Position numbers and translations under genes: made by a program. From positions 1-8,067 of the forward strand of contig DAOVVI010000054.1 of the NCBI GenBank assembly GCA_030637245.1: DNA of 8,067 nt. The letters are read 5' to 3'. Below the pieces are notes generated by a model. It searched no databases, had not been told where the DNA came from, and was given only the letters and a program-made list of their open reading frames with translations. Below, piece after piece: positions 1-5,747 of this stretch. Positions within the stretch are counted from its first letter, which is position 1. Each line of letters begins with the position of its first letter. The DNA is from Cyclobacteriaceae bacterium (GTDB lineage Bacteria; Bacteroidota; Bacteroidia; Cytophagales; Cyclobacteriaceae).

Positions 1-198
1 TCCTTTAATCCCCAGTCTTGGTATTCCTCTTAGCCATGGTGAGAGATGGTCAATCTTCTCTTCCAGTGTCATTAATGAGATCAGATTATCCAGTCGTTCA
101 TCATCAGAAAGACCTGTGTTTTGAAATGGATAATCCTGAGCGCCGGCCTGAAATGATAAAATCAGGGAAATCAGGAGACTTATGTAATTAGTTTTCAT
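1..198 (-). CDS. Glycoside hydrolase family 3 protein, N-terminal part (partial, runs off left edge)
   Basis: Reading the minus strand from the ATG at 198-196 gives 66 uninterrupted codons to the window edge. Residues 1-20 form a Sec signal peptide (MKTN start, hydrophobic core, AGA-Q cleavage region), so the enzyme is exported to the periplasm or beyond. Residues around 43-66 carry the signature of the GH3 N-terminal (beta/alpha)8 barrel: MTLEEKIDHLS followed by GIPRLGIKG. In GH3 enzymes this is the start of the catalytic barrel, and members are beta-glucosidases, beta-xylosidases or N-acetylglucosaminidases. The catalytic Asp and Glu lie outside the window, so substrate cannot be assigned. 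No Shine-Dalgarno site is visible before the ATG, as is usual in Bacteroidota. The family call is firm, the specificity open. Confidence 0.88.
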   Translation of the reverse strand, partial: MKTNYISLLISLILSFQAGAQDYPFQNTGLSDDERLDNLISLMTLEEKIDHLSPWLRGIPRLGIKG

Positions 199-531
199 AA
201 TCTGTTTGTATTGTACCACGGTATATCTATCTAAATGATGTACAGTTTTAATAATTTATAATAAGCAATCTGATTTTGTATTTTTTCTGTATTTCTTGAA
301 TAAGCAAGTTAGGGATTATAGCCAATAACAATTCAAAAAGAAGAAATTGAGACACCTTGAACTGTTAAAAAGTATCACTTATCTTTATCCTAAATTTTTT
401 GCTTTTTTCTGAAGTCTCATATCGGTTGGTTTTTAGAATCATATAACTGTGGAAGCGGTCGCTAAATAAAAAATTTACAAGACATCTACTTTTTGAATAG
501 ATAAGAAAACAATGTAATCATTAAAACCTGA
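199..531. other. Intergenic region between divergent GH3 gene and small plus-strand ORF
   Basis: This AT-rich stretch would hold the upstream regions of the minus-strand GH3 gene and of the plus-strand 46-aa ORF. I found no convincing TTG-N19-TAnnTTTG promoter on either strand. The nearest -7-like string for the plus ORF, ending at 495, has no matching -33 box. A short inverted repeat (TACC-AC-GGTA, 214-223) lies close upstream of the GH3 start but is too short to call an operator. On the minus strand a reading frame without a good start crosses about 375-510, with no recognisable similarity. No RNA gene was seen. Confidence 0.5.
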
Positions 532-672
532 ATGATGAAAATATTATCATTATTGCTCGCTCTTTCTATAGGATATTTAATTCCTGGAGTTGCCCAAACC
601 GGACTACTGCAATCTGAGGAACCTCCTGTGGTACCTGTTGGGGAACAAGCATACCTGCATTGCACCTTATAA
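532..672 (+). CDS. Small secreted protein or 5' remnant of a truncated secreted-protein gene (46 aa)
   Basis: The frame starts with two consecutive ATG codons (532 and 535) and ends at TAA 670-672. Residues 1-22 are a typical signal peptide: MMK, then a Leu/Ile-rich core, then GVAQ as cleavage region. The remaining 24 residues contain SEEPPVVPVGEQAYLHC. A well-formed signal peptide followed by so short a mature part suggests either a tiny exported peptide or the 5' end of a larger gene that has been cut. The VPVGEQAYL string faintly recalls the N-terminal region of some Bacteroidota DUF2961 (GH172-type) carbohydrate enzymes. That would fit the GH3 gene next door, but it is a weak impression from memory. 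No strong promoter or ribosome binding site is seen. The minus-strand frame over the same bases looks like its shadow. Confidence 0.42.
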   Translation: MMKILSLLLALSIGYLIPGVAQTGLLQSEEPPVVPVGEQAYLHCTL

Positions 673-692
673 AATGAATTCATAATTCCATG

Positions 693-706
693 TCCCAAAT
701 TTGGGA
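693..706. repeat. 14-bp perfect palindrome, operator-like
   Basis: TCCCAAATTTGGGA is a perfect inverted repeat with no spacer, sitting 20 bp after the stop of the 46-aa ORF. It is not followed by a T run, so it is not an intrinsic terminator. Perfect dyads of this size can bind a dimeric regulator, but no promoter is seen beside it, so the role is open. Confidence 0.4.
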
Positions 707-1044
707 TAAATTGAATAGTAGCATAAATGACTACTAGAGGTCGATCGCTTGAAAATGCTCAATTGATCATTAATATTATTTTATCATATTCAATGTTTTT
801 ATAACTTGATTTGAAGTTGGATTTACTTGTTTTCACAGCATTCTATTAATCTGTTTTGTTTTAATCTATTTTTCCTGGCCTTTATCATGTCTAAAGTAAC
901 AACCAAGGAAATGATTACTTTTAAAAGGATCGAAAGTCCGAGTCCAGTAGGGCCTAGGAAATAAGGTGATAAAAAGGTGACAAATATACATAAGTTACTG
1001 ATGTTCAATATATAAAACAGTCTCGTCCAGACCGCTTTTAATAG

Positions 1045-1074
1045 CCGCTTAGTGTAAATTAAGTGGTTTTTTTT
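1045..1074 (+). terminator. Rho-independent terminator, plus strand, no clear gene upstream
   Basis: The stem CCGCTTA (1045-1051) pairs with TAAGTGG (1060-1066) with one G-U pair around an 8-nt loop, and eight T residues (1067-1074) follow directly. On the minus strand the hairpin lacks a following T run, so it works in the plus direction only. The nearest plus-strand ORF ends 372 bp upstream at 672. It may end a small RNA, a long 3' UTR or a decayed gene. Confidence 0.62.
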
Positions 1075-1089
1075 ATTTCTATTCCCTGG

Positions 1090-1113
1090 TTGTATAGGGT
1101 TTTGTATAGGGTT
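1090..1113. repeat. Two exact tandem copies of a 12-bp unit
   Basis: The unit TTGTATAGGGTT occurs twice without spacer (1090-1101 and 1102-1113). It follows the orphan terminator by 15 bp. It looks like a small slippage or repair duplication and has no evident function. Confidence 0.7.
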
Positions 1114-1248
1114 CTATAATTTTACCTCTCATTATTCTTAAGTTGGACACCGAGATTCCTGTTTTCAAATGGGCACCCTTTTTAACTTAACTTAAATATG
1201 TGTCTCTGAGCTGATTTTATAGTGTGATACCCAATAATAAAACACAAC

Positions 1249-1476
1249 CTACAATTCAAACTTCGCGCTGATCTCTTTTAATGCCGCTTCAAGTGGAGCG
1301 AATTTATCGATCCTTTTACCCTGAGTTTCTTTATATGATTGTCTGTTATGTAGTAGATATGAATCCAGGACAGAATACGTGGTGGTAGGGTTAACTTTTT
1401 GGAGTGAATTATTTTGTAATTGGTTTAACTTGTCTGTGACCGTTAAATTTTTTATTAAAACTGCTCTGATAAACAT
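1249..1476 (-). CDS. Hypothetical protein, 75 aa
   Basis: An ATG-started frame encodes a mostly polar, helix-prone peptide with a charged C-terminus (KFAPLEAALKEISAKFEL). I do not recognise it, and there is no signal peptide, membrane span or known motif. It lies downstream of the cold-shock gene on the same strand, 32 bp past that gene's terminator. A hairpin AACCTG/CAGGTT (1477-1482 with 1490-1495, 7-nt loop) abuts its start codon, which would hinder initiation if it forms in the mRNA. No promoter or ribosome binding site was found. It may be a small real gene, a remnant of a longer one, or a chance frame. Confidence 0.3.
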   Translation of the reverse strand: MFIRAVLIKNLTVTDKLNQLQNNSLQKVNPTTTYSVLDSYLLHNRQSYKETQGKRIDKFAPLEAALKEISAKFEL

Positions 1477-1507
1477 AACCTGAAATATCCAGGTTTTATG
1501 TAAAAGT

Positions 1508-1532
1508 AAAAAACCATCGTAAAGATGGCTTT
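1508..1532 (-). terminator. Intrinsic terminator of the cold-shock gene
   Basis: On the minus strand GCCATC-TTTAC-GATGGT forms a stem, extendable by A-T pairs to about 9 bp, followed by six T residues (complement of A1508-1513). It lies 26 bp after the cold-shock stop codon, the expected place for its terminator. Confidence 0.7.
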
Positions 1533-1558
1533 CATAAAACGTAATAAACTAATAAAAA

Positions 1559-1750
1559 TTAGTCCACTATCTTTACGTTCACTGCGTTCATACCTTTCTG
1601 GCCTCTTTCCACATCGTACTCAACATGGTCGTTTTCACGAATTTTGTCAATAAGTCCGGATGAATGTACGAAGATATCTTCACCTGAATCGTCTGGTTTA
1701 ATGAATCCAAAACCTTTGTTCTCATTAAAGAATTTTACTGTTCCTTGCAT
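1559..1750 (-). CDS. Cold-shock domain protein (CspA family)
   Basis: This 63-aa protein is a single cold-shock (OB-fold) domain that binds single-stranded RNA and DNA; in this family it acts as an RNA chaperone in the cytoplasm. RNP1 is visible as KGFGFI at residues 12-17 and RNP2 as DIFVHSSG at 25-32. The C-terminal part (VERGQKGMNAVNVKIVD) is typical of Bacteroidota members. The frame is open upstream to an ATG at 1804, but that 18-residue extension would cover the -7 element of the promoter at 1793-1823, and all known members begin at MxGTVKFF. I therefore place the start at 1750. No Shine-Dalgarno site precedes it. It is transcribed alone: its own promoter lies just upstream and a hairpin terminator 26 bp downstream. 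The leader is about 37 nt, short for a cold-induced csp gene. Confidence 0.96.
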   Translation of the reverse strand: MQGTVKFFNENKGFGFIKPDDSGEDIFVHSSGLIDKIRENDHVEYDVERGQKGMNAVNVKIVD

Positions 1751-1792
1751 TGTTAATTGTTTAAAATAAATAATTGCTATGAGTATTCGGCT

Positions 1793-1823
1793 CAAAGTAA
1801 TCATTAATAACTAACTTGTCAAT
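1793..1823 (-). promoter_or_regulatory. Bacteroidota-type promoter of the cold-shock gene
   Basis: On the minus strand a TTG (1822-1820, within ATTG) is followed after exactly 19 nt by TTACTTTG (1800-1793). The consensus for the primary sigma factor of Bacteroidota is TTTG-N19-TAnnTTTG, so only one base of each box deviates. It sits 43 bp before the chosen ATG and predicts a transcript start near 1787. It also overlaps and argues against the longer csp reading frame. Confidence 0.7.
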
Positions 1824-2414
1824 TTTTATTCCAGTAAACGGAATGAAGCATAACAAATAATTATGAAATTAATAGATTAGTTTTTCTTAAGTTCTAACCT
1901 CGAATAATCCATGAGTACTCTCCGTTAAGTCGTAAGGCGTTGACAACCAGCGCATTCAACCAAATTGCCAGGAAAATTAAATTTTTAGAAACGATTTTTG
2001 AATTCAACCTCAATGATTATGCCCGGTTCGCTGTCAGGTAGGTGGTGATTTCTACCTCCTTGATAAGTATCAATAATTTTCAGGAGTTGCTAATTCTGTT
2101 AAGGTTTATGATGTTTTTAGATTTGTGGAGATGTGTTAGATGGCTTAATGAAGAATTATTACAGTGATTTTTGTTTAACAGTTGAAACCTGAGAACCCTC
2201 CACGAGTGACTGACAAATGAAGTATAAATGAAATTTTTGTGCATCTTGCCGATTCCAAAGACCGAAGCTGGGTGGCAGAAGTGGGAATTCAGGTAACCGA
2301 TGTTTGTCAAATTTTCTGTTCCAATATATTTGTGGCGAATCCATTGATTCGAATGTACTTTTCTCGTTCAACTCAGAATTTTAACCAGACAATTAACTCA
2401 AATTATTCAGTCTA
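1824..2414. other. Gene-poor region between the csp promoter and the 670-aa gene
   Basis: No gene can be supported here. Short frames on both strands over 2080-2424 have irregular composition and no recognisable motifs. On the plus strand 1898-2041 is an open stretch of 47 codons with a protein-like look (SRKALTTSAFNQIARKI, later NDYARFAVR) but no start codon, possibly a decayed fragment. A perfect 6-bp hairpin CGAATC/GATTCG with a 4-nt loop (2336-2351) lies about 65 bp past the end of the 670-aa gene. It has no T tract, so I do not call it a terminator. Confidence 0.45.
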
Positions 2415-4427
2415 TTACTTATAATCTTTCGAAAATCTAGGATCAGGATTGAAATCTTTGAACTCTTTTTTAATATTTTTATCAGACGGTTTTTTACTAT
2501 TTTCCCATGTAGAATCAAGCTCGAGTTTAGCAATGTCTTTTAGATTGAGATTAATAGATAAGCTTCTGAGATCACTTTGAAAAGAACCGGCACGCCTGCT
2601 TAATGGCAAAGCATATTTACTCGCAAAAACATTCCCATATACAACTAAATCGTTTCTTTTTTGTGAAACATAGCTTAGCTTTTGCATGATATCAGAAGGA
2701 GGGACACCAATTACATTACCGGCTTCCAATGTGCCTAGTGTGGCGGTGGCAGTACCGCCCAGGCCGGTCACCCATTTTTGAGCGTCACCCTCAATAATGG
2801 TTGCCAGGCCGGTTAGCCCACCCAATCCGGCGGTAATGATGGACCTGTTTTTCTTGCCTTTTTTCGCAACTTTATATTCCTTATTAAATTGATTTTCCTT
2901 TTCCTGCAATTGTATGATCATATCCCAGGAACGCTCCAAAACGGTTCTGTATTGATCATATAAAATGCGATCTTTTTCAAGAAGGTTTTCAGTATCTTCT
3001 ACAGTCACTTGTATGACTTTTTCCGATCGGTTACTCTCTTTGTCAATGGCAAAGAAATTAATACTAAATTCTTCGTTGGCACCTTCTTCCTCGATAAAAT
3101 CATAACCTGGAATCCAGTTAAATTCATATTGCCCATTTTTCTTTTTTGCAAGCGCTTCGTCATTTATTTCACCATTTTCTGAAACAAAACCAAATGAAAG
3201 AAGGTCATCATCGCCATTTGGATCTGTAATGAAAAAATTCAATTGCAATTCTTCATTTTCGCTAAGTTCATATTTTTCCTTATTAGGTATCATGGTTATC
3301 TGAGGAGGAAGATCATCCTGGGAAACTTCAATTCTTATCTGACCTATGGTTTTTGCACCTTCCGGATAATCTTCTACCGTAAACGATAAGTAAAGCGGAT
3401 TACTACTCAAAAAATTGAACTGTTTTCTGGAGGGTTTCCAATTGATATCTCCTTTTTTATTTAACGTCATGCGCTGTGGAAGTTCTTTTAATACCGGTTT
3501 AAAGATGATCGAATCTCCATCCGGATCATATGCAAGGCCTGCTTTGTTGAGTTGATAGGTGTTTTGACGATTAAACTGAATATAAAAAGTGGGAAGTTCA
3601 CTTACCACAGGAGGTCTGTTTACATGTTCTATATAAATAGGAACCGTTTTAATGTCATCCTTTCCTTCAGTATCAAATGCCTTGATTGTAATGAGAAGTG
3701 TCTTGATAATTTCATTGCGCGAGGTAATATCAAAATCGGGTGTCCAATTAAAATTGCCATACTGATCCAGGTTTCCCATTAAATAATCGGGTTCAAGCAA
3801 TTCAAATTTATAATCGCCGGATCCCCCGGTAGCTTCAAATTTGAAAGAAAATGATTCACCTTCCTTTTTTGCATCCCAATTTTTAGTAGATGGGATTTGA
3901 ATGGATATTGGAATAAATTCGGACTCTTCATCTATTTGTGAAGGTTCGGCAATAATAACAGTAGTGACATTTGAACTATCAGATGGAGCAACTTCGTTTT
4001 CTGTGACAACGTCTCCCTGACCAATAACCCTTATTTGCCCAATGATATAATTGTCAGAAGGTGCATGAGCATAGAATTCTACAAGAAGAGTTTGTTCTTT
4101 TAGTTTATTAAATTGGATTGAGGTTGGGGACCAGGTAAGCATTCCTTCAATTGAAAAAAGGAATCCCTCAGGCAATTTAGTAGTCGTTTTAAATAAGAAT
4201 TTTTCTGCTTGTTTTTTATAAGCCGGGTGATTTTTGACATCTAATGAATTTAACTTACCATAACTTACCCTGAACATCATATTAGCTCTTTCATCCAGGG
4301 TATCAATGGTATGAAGTTTATTATTAAACGTATAAGAATTTCCAAATGATGTAGATATGATTGATGAATATACAATCAAGGTTATAATTAGCTCTATAAA
4401 GAAATTATGAAATTTGGCAATATGCAT
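2415..4427 (-). CDS. Exported multi-domain protein with four Ig/cadherin-like repeats and a C-terminal glycine-zipper region (670 aa)
   Basis: Residues 1-29 are a signal peptide (hydrophobic 9-27, cleavage near SFG-N). Four modules of roughly 100 residues follow at about 75-137, 172-270, 271-372 and 373-480. Each contains the core motif G-x-x-x-W-x-P: GMLTWSP (95), GNFNWTP (224), GDINWKP (326) and GQYEFNWIP (432). Modules 2 and 3 are joined by VNRPP and modules 3 and 4 by DDLPP. DPDGD (301) and TDPNGDDD (401) resemble calcium-coordinating loops of cadherin-like or putative-Ig folds. Residues 481-528 are charged and coiled-coil-prone. Residues 529-575 are two Gly/Ala-rich hydrophobic stretches (TAGLGGLTGLATII and VTGLGGTATATLG) joined by EGDAQKW, like a glycine-zipper hairpin. 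The end (576-670) is polar. There is no lipobox and no clear type IX sorting domain. The ATG is the first after an in-frame TAA four codons upstream. I do not recognise the whole protein; adhesion or an envelope-structural role is inference. Confidence 0.88.
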   Translation of the reverse strand: MHIAKFHNFFIELIITLIVYSSIISTSFGNSYTFNNKLHTIDTLDERANMMFRVSYGKLNSLDVKNHPAYKKQAEKFLFKTTTKLPEGFLFSIEGMLTWSPTSIQFNKLKEQTLLVEFYAHAPSDNYIIGQIRVIGQGDVVTENEVAPSDSSNVTTVIIAEPSQIDEESEFIPISIQIPSTKNWDAKKEGESFSFKFEATGGSGDYKFELLEPDYLMGNLDQYGNFNWTPDFDITSRNEIIKTLLITIKAFDTEGKDDIKTVPIYIEHVNRPPVVSELPTFYIQFNRQNTYQLNKAGLAYDPDGDSIIFKPVLKELPQRMTLNKKGDINWKPSRKQFNFLSSNPLYLSFTVEDYPEGAKTIGQIRIEVSQDDLPPQITMIPNKEKYELSENEELQLNFFITDPNGDDDLLSFGFVSENGEINDEALAKKKNGQYEFNWIPGYDFIEEEGANEEFSINFFAIDKESNRSEKVIQVTVEDTENLLEKDRILYDQYRTVLERSWDMIIQLQEKENQFNKEYKVAKKGKKNRSIITAGLGGLTGLATIIEGDAQKWVTGLGGTATATLGTLEAGNVIGVPPSDIMQKLSYVSQKRNDLVVYGNVFASKYALPLSRRAGSFQSDLRSLSINLNLKDIAKLELDSTWENSKKPSDKNIKKEFKDFNPDPRFSKDYK

Positions 4428-4485
4428 TTGATCAAATTAGTTTAAAAAAGTATTGGCGTAACAAAACTCTCGACTACATTTTTCG

Positions 4486-4493
4486 CAAAAATA
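4486..4493 (-). promoter_or_regulatory. Candidate -7 element for the 670-aa gene
   Basis: The minus-strand string TATTTTTG fits TAnnTTTG exactly and lies 58 bp before the ATG at 4427. The -33 box at the expected spacing is poor (TCAT instead of TTTG), so this is only a candidate. If real, the 670-aa gene is transcribed separately from the 243-aa gene upstream. Confidence 0.25.
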
Positions 4494-4628
4494 GCAAGAG
4501 ATTCTTTAATAAATGATATTGAAATGTATTTTTAATGACAGATGATTACTTATCCTCATATAAAACGATACTGTTTAATATTATTATTTTCTTAGCTCAT
4601 ATTATTACGAACCATGAGTTAAAAGAGG

Positions 4629-5360
4629 CTATTGCATTTGTTGGTAATATTCGAAAACTTTTTCAAGGTCGCTTTCATTTTTACAGTCGAGATTTTGTTC
4701 TGCGATATATACTTTTATTTCAGTGTTTTGATTGGGGAAGATTTTTGAAACTCCGGAAGGAGATGTTTTAAGTTTTTTGGGATGAGGATCAGAATCGGTG
4801 TAATAATAGTATATCGAATACTTTTTAAATTCATCAAACCGCTTGTCTTTAGAGTATCCTCCATGGAAATCTGCTTCTTCAAACACGACCTTTAAAACCT
4901 CAAATAAAGTAATTGTTCCATCATAAATTAATCTGTAAAACTTAAACTCTGTTTCTTTTTTTGGATGTCTATACTTTACAAATATGACTTCGGTATTTGT
5001 TTTAGTATCAATTAATGAGAACGCTTTGATGATTTCTTTTTGCAGATAAATAGCGCCCTCCCTTGGTTTGTTCATAAGTAATTCATCTTCATAGGCATTG
5101 TATTTAAGCTGAAGATTTTCAATACGCCGGCCATCAACTAATTCTAAATTCCCCTTTGTCCATAAATCAAAGTAAAATGGAGTACCTTTAACTCCTTCGT
5201 ATCGATTGTCAAATTTTCTTATAACACCAATCGTCGCATCCGGGCCTCCAATTTTAAATAGATTTTCCTGTGCATCGTTGCCACTGATCTCCTGGGCAGT
5301 GATATTCAAGGATAGGAGCAAGGACAATGTTAAGAATGAATAGTGAACTGTGTTTTTCAT
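4629..5360 (-). CDS. Exported protein of an uncharacterised Bacteroidota type (243 aa)
   Basis: Residues 1-23 form a signal peptide (hydrophobic LTLSLLLSLNI, then TAQ-E). The mature part shows a pattern I know from many unnamed Bacteroidota secreted proteins. First comes a beta-rich segment with KGTPFYFDLWTKGNLELVDG (58-77) and LKYNAYEDEL (85-94). Then come a FYRLIYDGTITLFEV block (141-155), a Tyr run (YYYY, 184-187) and a helical end (VYIAEQNLDCKNESDLEKVF). No catalytic motif, lipobox or membrane span is evident, so the protein is likely soluble in the periplasm or bound to the envelope. No function is known to me. It lies upstream of the 670-aa gene on the same strand with 201 bp between; no terminator is obvious in the gap, so co-transcription is possible but unproven. 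Confidence 0.88.
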   Translation of the reverse strand: MKNTVHYSFLTLSLLLSLNITAQEISGNDAQENLFKIGGPDATIGVIRKFDNRYEGVKGTPFYFDLWTKGNLELVDGRRIENLQLKYNAYEDELLMNKPREGAIYLQKEIIKAFSLIDTKTNTEVIFVKYRHPKKETEFKFYRLIYDGTITLFEVLKVVFEEADFHGGYSKDKRFDEFKKYSIYYYYTDSDPHPKKLKTSPSGVSKIFPNQNTEIKVYIAEQNLDCKNESDLEKVFEYYQQMQ

Positions 5361-5647
5361 AAATGGTTTTTAAAAGCCAAATTCCGTTCAAGCACTACTT
5401 AAGCCATCTTATTCTCATACGCTCTCAGTGAATAATTATTTTAAAATTGTATTTATACTATTACCTCAAAAAAAGCTGCTTTTTAAGCAAGTGTACTTCA
5501 TAATTGCGAGCCATAAACTATGAGCTGAAGGCTAAATACCAAAAATCAACGCGTGATAAAATGACACCACTTCTAACCTCAATCTTCCCTACCTTGCAGG
5601 CGTGTAGCTTGTCCTTTTGGGCGTTAGGGTAATTAAATAGTAAATAA
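5361..5647. other. Intergenic region between the rpsA terminator and the 243-aa gene
   Basis: It holds the upstream region of the 243-aa gene and no coding frame I can support. I found no clear TAnnTTTG promoter. An A/T-rich imperfect dyad at 5468-5488 is mostly A-T pairs around a 3-nt loop and too weak to call a terminator. Confidence 0.5.
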
Positions 5648-5678
5648 AAAAGCTCCAATTTCTTAAATTGGAGCTTTT
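5648..5678 (-). terminator. Strong intrinsic terminator of rpsA
   Basis: A perfect 14-bp stem, AAAAGCTCCAATTT (5648-5661) with its exact complement (5665-5678), closes a 3-nt loop. On the minus strand it continues into a T tract (complement of A5646-5651). It lies 69 bp after the rpsA stop. The flanking A and T runs could also stop plus-strand transcription, but no gene comes from that side. Confidence 0.9.
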
Positions 5679-5747
5679 GATATTTTAAAACATAAAAACA
5701 ATATTGCCTATTTAATTAAGGATATTGTTTCTGAATTCCAAATCCGG

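Larger units (their letters stand above)
673..1248. other. Gene-poor region with repeats, orphan terminator and possible IS scar
   Basis: No convincing gene lies here. Structured elements, listed separately, are a perfect palindrome (693-706), a terminator hairpin (1045-1074) and a 12-bp tandem duplication (1090-1113). A 6-bp hairpin TAGTAG/CTACTA (716-721 with 731-736, 9-nt loop) lies just after the palindrome. A minus-strand frame at 823-1008 could encode 61 residues with a hydrophobic middle and a basic tail, but it starts at TTG, has no ribosome binding site, and its frame runs open backwards through the terminator hairpin, so I do not call it a gene. Two GGTGyCCA-like boxes on the minus strand (about 1144-1177) may be the scar of an insertion sequence. 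Confidence 0.5.

Noticed and set aside
486..698. Minus-strand frame of 70 codons
   Set aside because: It lies opposite the plus-strand ORF with a clean signal peptide and has irregular composition; its hydrophobic end is the complement of that signal peptide region.
900..960. Possible tRNA-like string around GGATCGAAAGTCCGAGTCC
   Set aside because: No acceptor stem, anticodon arm or cloverleaf can be built around it.
823..1008. Minus-strand frame of 61 codons with a hydrophobic middle and basic end
   Set aside because: TTG start, no ribosome binding site or promoter, and the frame stays open backwards through the terminator hairpin and tandem repeat, suggesting chance; kept only as a note in the intergenic entry.
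2336..2351. Perfect 6-bp hairpin downstream of the 670-aa gene as terminator
   Set aside because: No T tract follows in either direction, and it is about 65 bp past the stop codon.
2080..2424. Three overlapping short frames on both strands
   Set aside because: No motifs, mutually overlapping, His/Asn/Ser-rich irregular composition; none looks like a real protein.
4535..4771. Plus-strand frame of 78 codons
   Set aside because: More than half is antisense to the C-terminus of the 243-aa gene; no features of its own.
5468..5488. A/T-rich dyad upstream of the 243-aa gene
   Set aside because: Stem is almost all A-T around a tiny loop, not a credible terminator or operator.
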